This document shows positions 45,409 to 54,824 of a DNA stretch of 64,000 nt, piece by piece. Source of the DNA: Arthrobacter sp. P2b (GTDB lineage: Bacteria; Actinomycetota; Actinomycetes; Actinomycetales; Micrococcaceae). The notes beneath the pieces are model-generated. The model saw only the letters and a program-made list of their open reading frames with translations. It made no database searches and was not told the DNA's origin. Each line of letters starts with the position of its first letter. Positions within the stretch are counted from its first letter, which is position 1. The DNA lies in contig NZ_FVZL01000004.1 of the NCBI RefSeq assembly GCF_900168295.1, positions 124,001 through 188,000 of the forward strand, written 5' to 3'. Made by a program: the position numbers and the translations under genes.

Positions 45409-46476
45409 CTACTGCCGCGGCGGCGCAACGGACTCCCGGATGACCAGCGGACACTCCAGGGTGGTGGTTCCGGCGTCGGGGTCATCACCGCCGGTTCTGC
45501 CTTCGAGGGTGTCGATCAGGTGGTTCACGGCCCAGGCGCCCATTTCGTAGTGGGGCAGCCCCACGGTGGTCAGCCCGGGGTGGAGGCTGCCGGCAATCAG
45601 TGCCTGGTCGTCGAATCCGATGATCGAGAGATCACCCGGGACGGACAGCCCCAGCTCGGCTGCCGCGCGGTACGCCCCCATGGCCATGCGGTCGTTGTAG
45701 CAAAAAAGGCCCGACGGCGGGTTGCCACCGCTGAGGATCCGGCCGGCTGCCGTATATCCCCCGGCGGCAGCGGACGAAGCCGCCACAACAGGGGCGGCTT
45801 CGCCGTCGAGGCCTGCCCGGGTCAGGGCCTCCCGGAAACCGCGGAGCCGCTGCGAGGTGGAGGGCACGTCCTCCGTGTTGTTAATGAACCCGATGCGCGT
45901 GTGGCCGGCGGCGAGAAGGGCATCGACTGCAGCCGTGGCGCCGCCGTGCTCGTCCGGCACAACAGCCGGAAAACCGCCGTCCGCGGTCACGGCATCCACA
46001 AGGACCGCTGGCACCCTGGCGAGGTTGGCGGGTGCCTCAAGGTACCGGTGGTACATGGTGGCGTAGAGGATCCCGTCCACCTGGCGTTCCAGTACGGCCT
46101 CGACGTCGCGTTCCCGGGACGCCCGGCTCGCCGATCCCGCGGTGTTGATGACCATCAGGGTGTAGCCGCGGGCACGGGCGGCCTCATCCGCGCCGAGGAT
46201 GATCCGGCCGGCGTGCGGGGTGGTGGCGACGTCCTCGCTGACCAGCCCGAGCACCCCCGTGCGACGGCTGCGCAGGGCCTGCGCCACGCGGTTGGGACCG
46301 TAGCCCAGCTCCAGGGCCGCGGCCTTCACCTTGCCGCGGGTTTCCGGGCTGATCCGCGCGTAGGAAACGTCGTTCAGGACGTGCGACACGGTGGTGGCGG
46401 ACACCCCTGCCGCCAATGCCACATCCTTGATGCCGATGTTCCTGTTCAGCCGGCCTTCCCTTTCAACGGCGCGCAT
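45409..46476 (-). CDS. LacI family transcriptional regulator
   Basis: 355 residues. The HTH is IGIKDVALAAGVSATTVSHVLN (about 14-35) with hinge helix GPNRVAQALRSRRTG. A periplasmic-binding-protein-like effector domain follows (GVLGLVSEDVATTP onwards), so it should sense a sugar or nucleoside. It lies between hpt and ftsH on the same strand, 20 bases after hpt, with no sugar genes near. Its target is not obvious. The ftsH start is upstream, so ftsH transcripts do not need to cross it, while hpt readthrough would. Confidence 0.92.
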   Translation of the reverse strand: MRAVEREGRLNRNIGIKDVALAAGVSATTVSHVLNDVSYARISPETRGKVKAAALELGYGPNRVAQALRSRRTGVLGLVSEDVATTPHAGRIILGADEAARARGYTLMVINTAGSASRASRERDVEAVLERQVDGILYATMYHRYLEAPANLARVPAVLVDAVTADGGFPAVVPDEHGGATAAVDALLAAGHTRIGFINNTEDVPSTSQRLRGFREALTRAGLDGEAAPVVAASSAAAGGYTAAGRILSGGNPPSGLFCYNDRMAMGAYRAAAELGLSVPGDLSIIGFDDQALIAGSLHPGLTTVGLPHYEMGAWAVNHLIDTLEGRTGGDDPDAGTTTLECPLVIRESVAPPRQ

Positions 46477-46496
46477 CAGAGGGCGCGGAAGGTGGC

Positions 46497-47051
46497 TTAC
46501 TCGTAGACGTGCGGCGCGAGGGTGCCCACAAAGTCCAGGTTGCGGTACTTCTCGGCGTAGTCCAGGCCGTAGCCAACAACGAACTCGTTGGGAATGTCGT
46601 AACCGACGTACTTGACGTCGATCTCCACCTTGGCGGCCGTGGGCTTGCGGAAGGCGGTGCAGATTTCCACCGACGCGGTGCCGCGGGATTCCAGGTTGGT
46701 CTTCAGCCAGGAGAGCGTGAGGCCGGAGTCGATGATGTCCTCGACGATCAGCACGTCCTTGCCCATCAGGTCCGTGTCCAGGTCCTTCAGGATGCGGACC
46801 ACCCCGGAGGACTGGGTGCCGGAGCCGTAGGAGGAAACAGCCATCCAGTCCATGGAAATGTGGCTGTGCAGCGCACGGGCCAGGTCCGCCATGACCATTA
46901 CGGCACCCTTGAGCACACCGACAATGAGGATCTCGCGGCCTTCATAGTCCTTGTCGATCTGGGCAGCGAGTTCGGTGATCCGCTGCTGGATCTGTTCCTT
47001 GGTGTAGAGAACGTGCTTGAGGTCTGCCTGGACGTCGTTTGAATCCACCAA
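46497..47051 (-). CDS. hpt: Hypoxanthine phosphoribosyltransferase
   Basis: 184 residues. Salvages hypoxanthine and guanine with PRPP. The PRPP-binding motif is VLIVEDIIDSGLTL, and VGVLKGAVMVMADLAR and SSYGSGTQSSG are typical. Its place next to tilS is conserved across many bacteria. The start is ATG 47051 with AGGAGCC upstream. The C-terminal LDFVGTLAPHVYE is the family ending. Confidence 0.96.
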   Translation of the reverse strand: MVDSNDVQADLKHVLYTKEQIQQRITELAAQIDKDYEGREILIVGVLKGAVMVMADLARALHSHISMDWMAVSSYGSGTQSSGVVRILKDLDTDLMGKDVLIVEDIIDSGLTLSWLKTNLESRGTASVEICTAFRKPTAAKVEIDVKYVGYDIPNEFVVGYGLDYAEKYRNLDFVGTLAPHVYE

Positions 47052-47078
47052 TGGCTCCTGTGTAGATGCGGGGTGCGA

Positions 47079-48233
47079 CTATTTTGTGGGCGGTTTTTGA
47101 GGCCGGAACACTAGCTTCCCACAGCGCGGCCCTTCACGGGGAACGGAGCCGGGGTTATCCGAGCCGGCAGGCCGGCCGGCGGCGGGCGACGCGTCGAGCT
47201 GCGCGAGGGACAGCCGGTAGGCGCTCACCCCGCCCGGAAGTTCAACGGGGCCCGCGGAGCCCTGCCTCCTCAGCAGCGCCTCCGCCGCCAAAAGGCGCTT
47301 GTAGCTGGGCTGCTGCCCGCCGACGTCGGCCGCGGCCTTGGCGATCACGCGGAACCTGATGGCGGGGGCCAGGGCGCGCAACGCCTCCTCCGGAAGGCTG
47401 ACTTCCGGCCCGTTCCGTTCGGCCAGGGAGGCGAAGGTGGCTTCCGCCACATCCTCGAGGTAGTCGGCGTCCAGCTGGAGAATGGACGCCGTCCGGGCAA
47501 GGGATTCGGCGACGCCGGGCCCCAGTTTTTCCTCCAGGTGCGGGAGGACTTCGGTGCGGGTGCGCGACCGGGCGAAGGACGGGTCCGTGTTGGTGGGATC
47601 GTGCCAGGGGTCCAGCTCCTCCACCTCGCAGATCTCTTCCGTGTCCGCCCGGCGAAGCCCCAGGAACGGCCGCAGCAGGATACCCCGGGCGGGCCGCATT
47701 CCGGCCAGCGAACGGGTACCGGAGCCCCGGGCCAGGCCCAGCAGCACCTGTTCAGCCTGGTCGTCCAGGGTGTGTCCGAGCAAAATCGCCTCCGCGCCCT
47801 GGCCGGCCGCAGCCGCTTCCAGCGCTTCATGCCGGGCGTCCCGGGCCGCGGCTTCAGGGCCCATGCCGGTGCCTGCCACGGTCACGGTCCGGATCTCCAC
47901 GGGGGCCAGCCCGAAGTTCTGCAGCACCTCCGCGGTGTGCGCGGCCACCTGGCCGGAGCCTTCCTGCAGCTGGTGGTCCACCACCACGGCGCCGACCGTT
48001 ACCGGGTGGCCATCAACATGGCCGCGCCGTGCGAAGTAGGCCGCGACGGCGGCGAGCGCCAGGGAGTCCGGCCCACCGCTGCAGGCCACCAGGACGTGAT
48101 GCGGATAGCCGGCCTCGGCGAGTGCATTCTGGACCATTTTCCGCGCGGTGCCGACGACGGGCGCCAGCCTCCCGGGCCGCCGCCGGCCGCTGCCGGCCGG
48201 GGAAGGAAGGGAAACGCGGGGAACGTCAGGCAA
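47079..48233 (-). CDS. tilS: tRNA(Ile)-lysidine synthetase TilS
   Basis: 384 residues from a TTG at 48231-48233, which directly follows the stop of the protease gene. The PP-loop is SGGPDS (52-57), with GHTLDDQAEQVLLGLARGSG further on. It modifies the wobble cytidine of the AUA-reading tRNA. An ATG at residue 33 (48137) is an alternative start, closer to the PP-loop. The long basic C-terminal region is variable. Confidence 0.93.
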   Translation of the reverse strand: MPDVPRVSLPSPAGSGRRRPGRLAPVVGTARKMVQNALAEAGYPHHVLVACSGGPDSLALAAVAAYFARRGHVDGHPVTVGAVVVDHQLQEGSGQVAAHTAEVLQNFGLAPVEIRTVTVAGTGMGPEAAARDARHEALEAAAAGQGAEAILLGHTLDDQAEQVLLGLARGSGTRSLAGMRPARGILLRPFLGLRRADTEEICEVEELDPWHDPTNTDPSFARSRTRTEVLPHLEEKLGPGVAESLARTASILQLDADYLEDVAEATFASLAERNGPEVSLPEEALRALAPAIRFRVIAKAAADVGGQQPSYKRLLAAEALLRRQGSAGPVELPGGVSAYRLSLAQLDASPAAGRPAGSDNPGSVPREGPRCGKLVFRPQKPPTK

Positions 48234-49376
48234 TTACAGGCCCATCCGGTTCAGCCACAGCTTGGCGTCGTGGATCTCCGGTTCGGTGGGCAGGTGATCA
48301 GCGGACTCCCAGACCCTGTTGAAGCCGTCCATTCCCGCAACGTCCACCACGGCGCGGACGAACCGGGCGCCGTCAGAGTACTGGCGCATCTTGGCGTCCA
48401 GTCCAAGGAGGCTGCGGATGAACTTCTCGATCACGCCGCGGTCCTTGCCGCGGTCGTTGAACCGCTGCCGGATGGTCTTGACGGACGGGACGATGCTGGC
48501 ATCCACACCGTCCATCACCACGTTGGCGTGGCCCTCCAGCAGGCTCATGACGGCGGTGAGGTGCGAGATGGCAGCCTTTTCCTCCGGGTCCTGCAGCAGG
48601 TCCAGGATGGCGCCGCGGCCGGGAGTGTTTCCGGTGGCGGAGCGGTCCTTGAGCGAGCGGGCTGCGGCGGTTGCCCGCTCCATCAGCGAATCGACATTGC
48701 CCAGCAGGTGTCCGCTCAGGTCGTCGATCTGCTGCAGCATGTGGTGGCGCAACCAGGGCGCGGCGGCGAACTGCACCCGGTGGGTCTGTTCGTGCAGGCA
48801 CACCCACAGGCGGAAGTCCTCGGGCGCGACGTTCAGTTCGCGTTCCACGGAGATGATGTTCGGGGCCACGAGCAGGAGCCTGCCCCCGGCGGGCGCGTTG
48901 GAGCCCTCGGCCAGCGCGGCGAAGGGATCGTACTGGCCAAGGACCTTGCTGGACAGGAACGCCAGGACGGCGCCCAGCTGGCTGCCGGTGATGGCGCCGC
49001 TGACGCTGGCAGCTGCCGGGCTGAGGGAGCCGCGGCGGTTTTCCAGCATCTTTTCCATCGCGGGCTTCAGCATCACGGCGAAGCTCTGGGTGTTGGCCTT
49101 GGCCCACGAGGCACGGTCCACCACCAGCACGTTGGAGTCGCGGAGATCCCTGGCAGCTTCCAGCCCGCTGATTTCGTGGACGTGCTCCACCGAGGCGTCC
49201 GCGAGCCGGCGCAGGCTGTCCACTGCCTCGCCGATTGCGGCATGGCCCAAATCAGGCCCGGCAGGAGCCAGCCGTGCCGCGGTGGACGCGGCAAGGTCCC
49301 AGTTGATCAGGGCCTGGGCCGGATTGGACAACGTTTGTGCTGACGACTCACCTGCAGTGGACTCCATAAGTCCCAT
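48234..49376 (-). CDS. Zinc-dependent metalloprotease-like protein, DUF2342 family
   Basis: 380 residues. HEQTH at 195-199 (in WVCLHEQTHRVQF) is an HExxH zinc motif, and LLEGHANVVMDG about 80 residues later may supply the third ligand. Families of this type (DUF2342, also described as F420-associated in some databases) are adjacent to dacB and tilS throughout actinobacteria. No substrate is known. There is no signal peptide. Its stop abuts the tilS start. Confidence 0.88.
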   Translation of the reverse strand: MGLMESTAGESSAQTLSNPAQALINWDLAASTAARLAPAGPDLGHAAIGEAVDSLRRLADASVEHVHEISGLEAARDLRDSNVLVVDRASWAKANTQSFAVMLKPAMEKMLENRRGSLSPAAASVSGAITGSQLGAVLAFLSSKVLGQYDPFAALAEGSNAPAGGRLLLVAPNIISVERELNVAPEDFRLWVCLHEQTHRVQFAAAPWLRHHMLQQIDDLSGHLLGNVDSLMERATAAARSLKDRSATGNTPGRGAILDLLQDPEEKAAISHLTAVMSLLEGHANVVMDGVDASIVPSVKTIRQRFNDRGKDRGVIEKFIRSLLGLDAKMRQYSDGARFVRAVVDVAGMDGFNRVWESADHLPTEPEIHDAKLWLNRMGL

Positions 49377-49447
49377 CAGAACACAGCAGGCCGGGGATCG
49401 TCCTTAAGTTCGCTCACCGGCGAACCACGGCGGCGGCAACCACGCAG

Positions 49448-50950
49448 CTAGCGGCAGCCGCAGGCGGCGAGGGCTGTTGCGGCCTGGTCCAGGGCCACCC
49501 TGTTGCCCGCGGCACCCGGGGTGAGACCGTTTCCGATGAAGGAAAACACCAGGAGCCGCCCGTCCGCATCCACCACGTAACCGCTCAGCGCCAGCACCGT
49601 GTTCAAGGTTCCGGTCTTGGCGCGCACCAGCCCGGCGCCGCCCGCCGTCGATTCCTCCCCGTATCTCGCGTCCAGGGTGCCTGTCAGGCCGGCAACGGGA
49701 AAACCGTCCAGCGCCTCGCGGAGCCTGCTGTCCGTGCCGGACGTGATGGCGCGGACCACCTCGGCGAACTGGCGGGCCGAGACCTGGTTGCCCATGGCCA
49801 GCCCGCAGACATCCACAAGTTGCATGGAGTCCGAGGGGATTCCGGCCTCTGCAAGCTGCGCGCGGACAGCCGCCGTGGCGCCGTCGTTACTGCCCGGCAG
49901 GCCGGCTGCCACGGCAGCCATCCGGCCCAAAGCCTCGGCCAGGTAGTTGTCGGAGACCTGCAGCATCAGGTCAACCTGCTCCGCGACGGTGGCCGACTGC
50001 ACTTCCGCCAGGACCGGCGGGGCGGCAGTTTGACCGGCGGGCGCGGGTGCACGTTCGACGGCGGCGGCCACGGTCAGCCCCGCCGCGGCACCTGCCTGAC
50101 GCAGCCGGGCGGCGAATTCCTCCGCTGCCGTGATGGCGGAATCCTGCGGGCGCGGCCCGGCAGTGACGGCAGGATCGAAGCGTGCCGAATGCAGCGCCAG
50201 CGGGTAGAGCGGGGCCACCTCACCGGCAGCCACATCCCCGGCCTGCCATGCCGGATTAAGGGCGGGGCCAGTGAAGAGGGAATCGTCCACCAGGACCTTG
50301 ATCTCCCCCAATGTTCCGGCAGCCTGCAGCGCTTCTACCGTCAGGGCCGCCAGCGTGGCCAGGCCGCCGTGGCCCATCACCTTTTCAGCGGCCGATTCAC
50401 CGGAGCCGAGCAGGACGTCGCCGCCGCCCTTCAGGACCACCTGATCGGCTGTGGGGCCGGCGGTCACGGTGGTGCTGAACCGGCGGTCCGGGCCCAATGA
50501 GCGCAACGCGGCGACCGCGGTCAACAGTTTCAGGTTCGACGCCGGCACGCGGCTTTCGGAGCCGCCCCGGTCAAAGAGAACCTGGCCGGTCACCGCATCC
50601 TGGACCAGCCCCGTGAAAGTACCGCCGCCGTCGGTCTTCAACACCGGGTCCAGCCGAGCGGTGACCGCCTCCGGCGACGGCATGTCCGCGGAGGCGTCCA
50701 GCTGGGCAAGCCCCTCCGGGGCTGACAGTGTGGCCGGAACCTGCTGCCATTCGGGAGCCGGCGGTGCGGGGGCAGGGGGCTCGGGTCCGAGGAACCCGGG
50801 GGCCACCAGCAGGGCCGCCGGGACGGCGAGGGCAACCAGGAGCGCAGTGAGCAGGACGGCAGGCCAAGAGCTCTTCACGGCTGCCAGCCCGCTGTCCGCA
50901 GCCCGCCGGACGCGGTCAGTCCACGCGTCCGTGACGGTTGTTTTGGTCAT
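49448..50950 (-). CDS. dacB: D-alanyl-D-alanine carboxypeptidase / endopeptidase, PBP4 (S13) type
   Basis: 500 residues. A transmembrane anchor (about 29-52) and Pro-rich linker lead to the S13 domain with SxxK in [12 protein letters not shown] in [10 protein letters not shown] and KTG in VRAKTGTLN. It trims peptidoglycan peptides outside the membrane. ATG 50950 was chosen because it begins a normal cytoplasmic tail; a GTG at 50986 is in frame. First gene of the minus-strand block, divergent from ppa. Confidence 0.93.
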   Translation of the reverse strand: MTKTTVTDAWTDRVRRAADSGLAAVKSSWPAVLLTALLVALAVPAALLVAPGFLGPEPPAPAPPAPEWQQVPATLSAPEGLAQLDASADMPSPEAVTARLDPVLKTDGGGTFTGLVQDAVTGQVLFDRGGSESRVPASNLKLLTAVAALRSLGPDRRFSTTVTAGPTADQVVLKGGGDVLLGSGESAAEKVMGHGGLATLAALTVEALQAAGTLGEIKVLVDDSLFTGPALNPAWQAGDVAAGEVAPLYPLALHSARFDPAVTAGPRPQDSAITAAEEFAARLRQAGAAAGLTVAAAVERAPAPAGQTAAPPVLAEVQSATVAEQVDLMLQVSDNYLAEALGRMAAVAAGLPGSNDGATAAVRAQLAEAGIPSDSMQLVDVCGLAMGNQVSARQFAEVVRAITSGTDSRLREALDGFPVAGLTGTLDARYGEESTAGGAGLVRAKTGTLNTVLALSGYVVDADGRLLVFSFIGNGLTPGAAGNRVALDQAATALAACGCR

Positions 50951-51105
50951 GCTGGTGCCGGTCCTCAAGTCCTGAAATATCCCCACAAGTTCCTGATTCC
51001 AGGGCCTCTCGCTATATCCTCAATAGTAGTCGGCGGCACGGACACTCCTTTTTGTGGGCCCGTCAGATGTGCCGCGCACCCCCTGCAATTGCCGAGGAGC
51101 ATTCC

Positions 51106-51594
51106 ATGAAGCATGACGTGACCATCGAGATCCCCAAGGGATCACGCGTCAAGTACGAAGTTGACCACGAGACCGGCCGCGTCCGCCTGGACCGCGTCCT
51201 CTTCACCTCCATGCAGTACCCCACGCACTACGGGTACTTCGAAAACACCCTCGGCGAAGACGGCGACCCCTTGGATGCACTGGTGCTCCTGCAGGACTTC
51301 GACCTGCACCCGGGCGTCATCGTGGAGTCCCGTCCCATCGGCGTCTTCAACATGACGGACGACGGCGGCGGAGACGCCAAGATCCTCTGCGTCCCGGTTG
51401 ACGCCCGCTTCGACCACATCCAGGAAGTCAGCGACGTCAACGACTTCCTGATCAAGGAAATCGAGCACTTCTTCACCCGCTACAAGGACCTGGAGCCGGG
51501 CAAGTGGGTCAAGGCCGAGGGCTGGGGCGACCGCGCCGCCGCCGAAGCCGAACTGGAAGCCTCCATCAAGCGTTACGTACCCACCGGCCACTAG
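51106..51594 (+). CDS. ppa: Inorganic pyrophosphatase, family I
   Basis: 162 residues. Splits pyrophosphate, pulling biosynthetic reactions forward. The signature is [11 protein letters not shown] (about 47-57), with metal-binding Asp; [12 protein letters not shown] and [14 protein letters not shown] are also conserved. GAGGAGC precedes ATG 51106. Divergent from dacB; the intergenic 155 bases should hold both promoters. Confidence 0.97.
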   Translation: MKHDVTIEIPKGSRVKYEVDHETGRVRLDRVLFTSMQYPTHYGYFENTLGEDGDPLDALVLLQDFDLHPGVIVESRPIGVFNMTDDGGGDAKILCVPVDARFDHIQEVSDVNDFLIKEIEHFFTRYKDLEPGKWVKAEGWGDRAAAEAELEASIKRYVPTGH

Positions 51595-51612
51595 TCCCCA
51601 CCGTCTCCCTCA

Positions 51613-51719
51613 CCTCGCTTCGCTCGGTCAGGGAACCCTGACGGCGTGGGCCCAGCCATCGACGCGGGGTCACTCCGCGCCCAATCCGCCGCCGGATTTG
51701 GGCCGGAAGTGACTCCGCG
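51613..51719. repeat. Repeat related to the 11.6 kb element plus a large imperfect hairpin
   Basis: Bases 51629-51653 match the inverse of 11632-11656 at 23 of 25 positions, and 51613-51632 also resembles the inverse of 11652-11671. Directly after, 51663-51688 and 51693-51719 form an imperfect stem (GGGGTCACTCCGCGCCC against GGGCCGGAAGTGACTCCGC) around CCGC. The block lies between ppa and the esterase gene. It could terminate ppa, but the homology shows it belongs to a dispersed repeat family. Confidence 0.65.
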
Positions 51720-51754
51720 TTGTTGCTTAAGGGTTGTGGTTTAAGGTGGGTTCG

Positions 51755-53167
51755 GTGAACTCCGCACCTGTTTTCAGCCCGCCCTGCGGACCCGTCACCG
51801 GGTGGCGGGACGGGGATGTCCTCCGCGCCACCGGCATTCCCTATGCCACGGCCGCCCGGTTCCAGCCGCCCGTCCCGGTGCCGGACTGGAGCCAGCCTTT
51901 TGCTGCCACCTCGCCCGCACCGGCCTGCCCGCAGGGGCCAGTCCCGTTCCTCGACGACGTCCTGGGCACCCGGTACGGCGAGCTCCCCGGCAGCGAAGAC
52001 TGCCAGAACCTGTCCATCACCATGCCTGCCGACGTGTCCCCGGATGAACGGCTGCCCGTCATGGTGTGGATCCATGGCGGGTCCTACACCACCGGGTCCG
52101 GCGACCTCGCCATCTTCGATCCCGCAGTCCTGGTGGCCGAGAACCGGGTGGTGGTGGTTTCGGTGACCTACCGGCTGGGACTGTTCGGGTTCCTGGCCAC
52201 GCGCACGGGCCGGCCCGGGAACCTGGGACTGCTGGACCAGCTCGAGGCGTTCCGGTGGGTCCGACGCAACATCGCAGCGTTTGGCGGTGACCCCGGCCGG
52301 GTCACCGCATTTGGGCAGTCCGCCGGCGGTGACGCCATCGCCCACCTGATGGCCACCCCGGAAGCGCCGCAGCTCTTCCAGCGTGCCATCATCCAGAGCG
52401 CACCGCTGGGCATTGCACGCGGCCGGGCCAAAATGAACCATGCCATGGGGATCGCCGCGGAGGCCGTCACCGGGGAAACTCCGGCCATGGACGTGGTGGA
52501 ACGGGAGAACCACGTGGCCCAGGTGGCCCGCAGGTTCGGGATGCTGGCTGCCATGCCGTTCGGGACCCAGTACGGGCATGAACCGCTGCCGGAGGAAGCC
52601 GGAATCGAGGAGGCCTGGAACCGCTCAGCTCCCGGGATCGAGGTGCTGATCGGGCACACGTCCGAGGAAGCCCGGCTGTTCCTGCCCCGCAGCCCGCACC
52701 TCAGCAGGCTCGGCACGGTGCCGGTGGTGGGTGATGCGGCGCTGCGGGCCATCAACTGGGTGGTCACCGAGACCGTCTACGGCTGGGCTGCGCGGAAGTT
52801 CGCCCGCCGGCACACCCGGGCGGGCGGGAATGCGCACCGCTACATCCTGCACTGGCACGCCCCCGGCAACATCTTCGGCGCCGCCCACACCATTGACCTC
52901 CCGCTGCTTTTTGGCAACCGGAGCACGTGGGACGGGGTGGGGCTGATCGCCGGCGCCGGCTGGGAGGACGTAAACGCTGTGGGCCGGCAGCTGCGGGCGC
53001 TCTGGGCGGGCTTTGCCCTGGGTGAAGACCTTGGTTCGGAGGGCGGGATTCCGGGCGTACTCACCTACAGGTCGGAGCGCAGGCCACCCCACCCGCGTCA
53101 GCGGCCCCGTGTGCTGGCAGCCGTGCTGCGGATGGTTTCCACCAGGATGTCCTGGCGCTGGAAGTAG
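51755..53167 (+). CDS. Type B carboxylesterase / lipase
   Basis: 470 residues. Alpha/beta-hydrolase with VMVWIHGGSYTTGSG (oxyanion loop), nucleophile Ser in VTAFGQSAGGDA (usual GESAGG is GQSAGG here) and probable His in AAHTIDLPLLFGN. It hydrolyses carboxylic esters; natural substrate unknown. GTG 51755 has TAAGGT (51742-51747) seven bases upstream and no ribosome site. The last 23 codons overlap the convergent hydrolase gene, and the basic tail they encode looks nonhomologous. Confidence 0.88.
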   Translation: MNSAPVFSPPCGPVTGWRDGDVLRATGIPYATAARFQPPVPVPDWSQPFAATSPAPACPQGPVPFLDDVLGTRYGELPGSEDCQNLSITMPADVSPDERLPVMVWIHGGSYTTGSGDLAIFDPAVLVAENRVVVVSVTYRLGLFGFLATRTGRPGNLGLLDQLEAFRWVRRNIAAFGGDPGRVTAFGQSAGGDAIAHLMATPEAPQLFQRAIIQSAPLGIARGRAKMNHAMGIAAEAVTGETPAMDVVERENHVAQVARRFGMLAAMPFGTQYGHEPLPEEAGIEEAWNRSAPGIEVLIGHTSEEARLFLPRSPHLSRLGTVPVVGDAALRAINWVVTETVYGWAARKFARRHTRAGGNAHRYILHWHAPGNIFGAAHTIDLPLLFGNRSTWDGVGLIAGAGWEDVNAVGRQLRALWAGFALGEDLGSEGGIPGVLTYRSERRPPHPRQRPRVLAAVLRMVSTRMSWRWK

Positions 53168-53937
53168 GCGTTGTGTCCGGCGTCCTGGACGACCACGAGG
53201 CGCGCACCGGGCACCGTAGCGGCAACATGCTCTGCCCCGCGGCGGATGCGCGGCCTTTCCTCATCCCCGATCAGCAGCGCCAGCGGGCTGGAGATGGATT
53301 CCAGTCCCCGCTGGAACGAGTCCACGTCCTGCGGGTCGGCGCTGAGGAACTCGCCCTGGCTCTGTTCCAGGCTCCGCGGGTGGCGTGCCGCTTCTATGGC
53401 GGCAGCGGTGGACCGGACCCGGATGTAGCGGGCGTAGTCGAGCGGGTTTTCCGCGATCCACTGCTCGGTGAAGGAGTTTCCCACGCCCAGCCAGATCCGT
53501 TCGTCTGCATCAAGCGAGCTGAAGACCTCGAACTTCTCCGGCTGGCCGGGGTGTCCCGGAGGCGGCACCACCAGCGGCCAGCCCATGCCGCAGACCACCA
53601 GGGCAGCGGCACCGCCAGGGTTTCGCACGGCCCAGCGGAGCGTGGTCATGCCGCCCATGGATTGCCCCACGATGACAGGGTTTTCCAGGCCGAGGGAGCC
53701 CAGAAAGTGTTCAAGCTCTGCGGCCCGGTCAACCAGCGGGCCCTGCCGCGGGGAGTTCGAGGACCAGCCATGGTCGTAGGTGTCGTAGGACAGGACCCGG
53801 AAGTCCTGCTCGAGTTCGCGGATGATCGGCTCCCAGCAGGCGGCCGCCGAGGCGTGGCCGTGCAGGAGCACCACCGGCTGGCCCTTGCCTGAGTCCGTGT
53901 AGTGGATGTCGTTGCCGAGTACATCAAGCCATGGCAT
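53098..53937 (-). CDS. Alpha/beta hydrolase (epoxide hydrolase / enol-lactonase-like)
   Basis: 279 residues. VVLLHGHASAAACWEPII is the oxyanion loop, GQSMGGMTTL the nucleophile elbow, and VQDAGHNAYFQR carries the catalytic His. The charge-relay Asp is probably in LIGDEERPRIRRG. Similar proteins include 3-oxoadipate enol-lactonases, but the rest of that pathway is absent. AAAGGATC precedes the ATG. The 3' end overlaps the esterase gene antisense by 70 bases. Confidence 0.88.
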   Translation of the reverse strand: MPWLDVLGNDIHYTDSGKGQPVVLLHGHASAAACWEPIIRELEQDFRVLSYDTYDHGWSSNSPRQGPLVDRAAELEHFLGSLGLENPVIVGQSMGGMTTLRWAVRNPGGAAALVVCGMGWPLVVPPPGHPGQPEKFEVFSSLDADERIWLGVGNSFTEQWIAENPLDYARYIRVRSTAAAIEAARHPRSLEQSQGEFLSADPQDVDSFQRGLESISSPLALLIGDEERPRIRRGAEHVAATVPGARLVVVQDAGHNAYFQRQDILVETIRSTAASTRGR

Positions 53938-54062
53938 GAAGATGATCCTTTCGGGCCCGGTCAGCCGGATGGCCCACCAGGCACCAGCCTTTCAGAACCG
54001 GGACGGGGCGTCATCCGGCGTCCACTGCGGCAGCGGGGTTCCCGGAGGTAGAGTCTGGTCAC

Positions 54063-54809
54063 GTGAAAACGCTCGGAGTGGATCTGGCAGCCGCCACGAA
54101 GAAGACCGCGGCGGCGGTCATCGAATGGCTCCCGGGTTCTGCACGGCTGGTGCACCTGTCCCTGGACGTGGACGACCAGGAGATCGTGGAGCTGTTCGGC
54201 GCCACGGACATGACCGGCGTAGATTGTCCTGTGGGGTGGCCAGACGCACTCATTCCCTTCCTCACCGGACACCTCGCCCTCGACCCGGCGCCTGTTCTGG
54301 AGCATGACGGGATAGCGGGCCGGCGGCTGTTGGCATACCGCGACACGGACCGGTTCGTGACGGGACAGACAGGCCTGATCCCGCTCAGCGTCTCGGCAGA
54401 CCGGCTTGCGCATCCGGCCATGCGGTGCGCGGTCATCCAAGCAAAAATCGCCGCGCTGCACGGGCCCCAGGCCCGCGACGGCTCAGGCCAACTGGCTGAG
54501 GTCTACCCGGCCGCGTCGCTGAAAGTCTGGGGGCTCAACGGGCGCGGCTACAAGGGCCGCGCCGAGACAGAACGCCTTGGCCTCCTGCTTGACAGCCTCA
54601 CGGCGCAGGCGCCGTGGCTGGACCTGGCCGGGTACGGGAACAAACTGGCCGGATCGGACGACCTGTTTGACGCCGTCGTCGCTTCCCTTACCGCCCGCGC
54701 GGTGGCCCGCCGGCTGACCCTGGTGCCGGACCGGGCCCACGCGGCCGCCGCCCGCACGGAGGGCTGGATCCACCTGCCCTCCGCGGGACTCGACGCGCTG
54801 GTCGAATAG
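54063..54809 (+). CDS. DUF429 domain protein
   Basis: 248 residues. The N-terminus, TLGVDLAAATKKTAAAVIEW, with Asp6, and GVDCPVGWPDAL follow the DUF429 pattern, a predicted RNase H-like nuclease fold. QLAEVYPAASLKVWGL and DAVVASLTARAVA are further conserved blocks. No biological role is established. GTG 54063 has TAGAGT (54049-54054) eight bases upstream, and no ribosome site is apparent. Convergent with the phosphoketolase gene, with 15 bases between. Confidence 0.82.
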   Translation: MKTLGVDLAAATKKTAAAVIEWLPGSARLVHLSLDVDDQEIVELFGATDMTGVDCPVGWPDALIPFLTGHLALDPAPVLEHDGIAGRRLLAYRDTDRFVTGQTGLIPLSVSADRLAHPAMRCAVIQAKIAALHGPQARDGSGQLAEVYPAASLKVWGLNGRGYKGRAETERLGLLLDSLTAQAPWLDLAGYGNKLAGSDDLFDAVVASLTARAVARRLTLVPDRAHAAAARTEGWIHLPSAGLDALVE

Positions 54810-54824
54810 GACGGCGCTGCTCCG

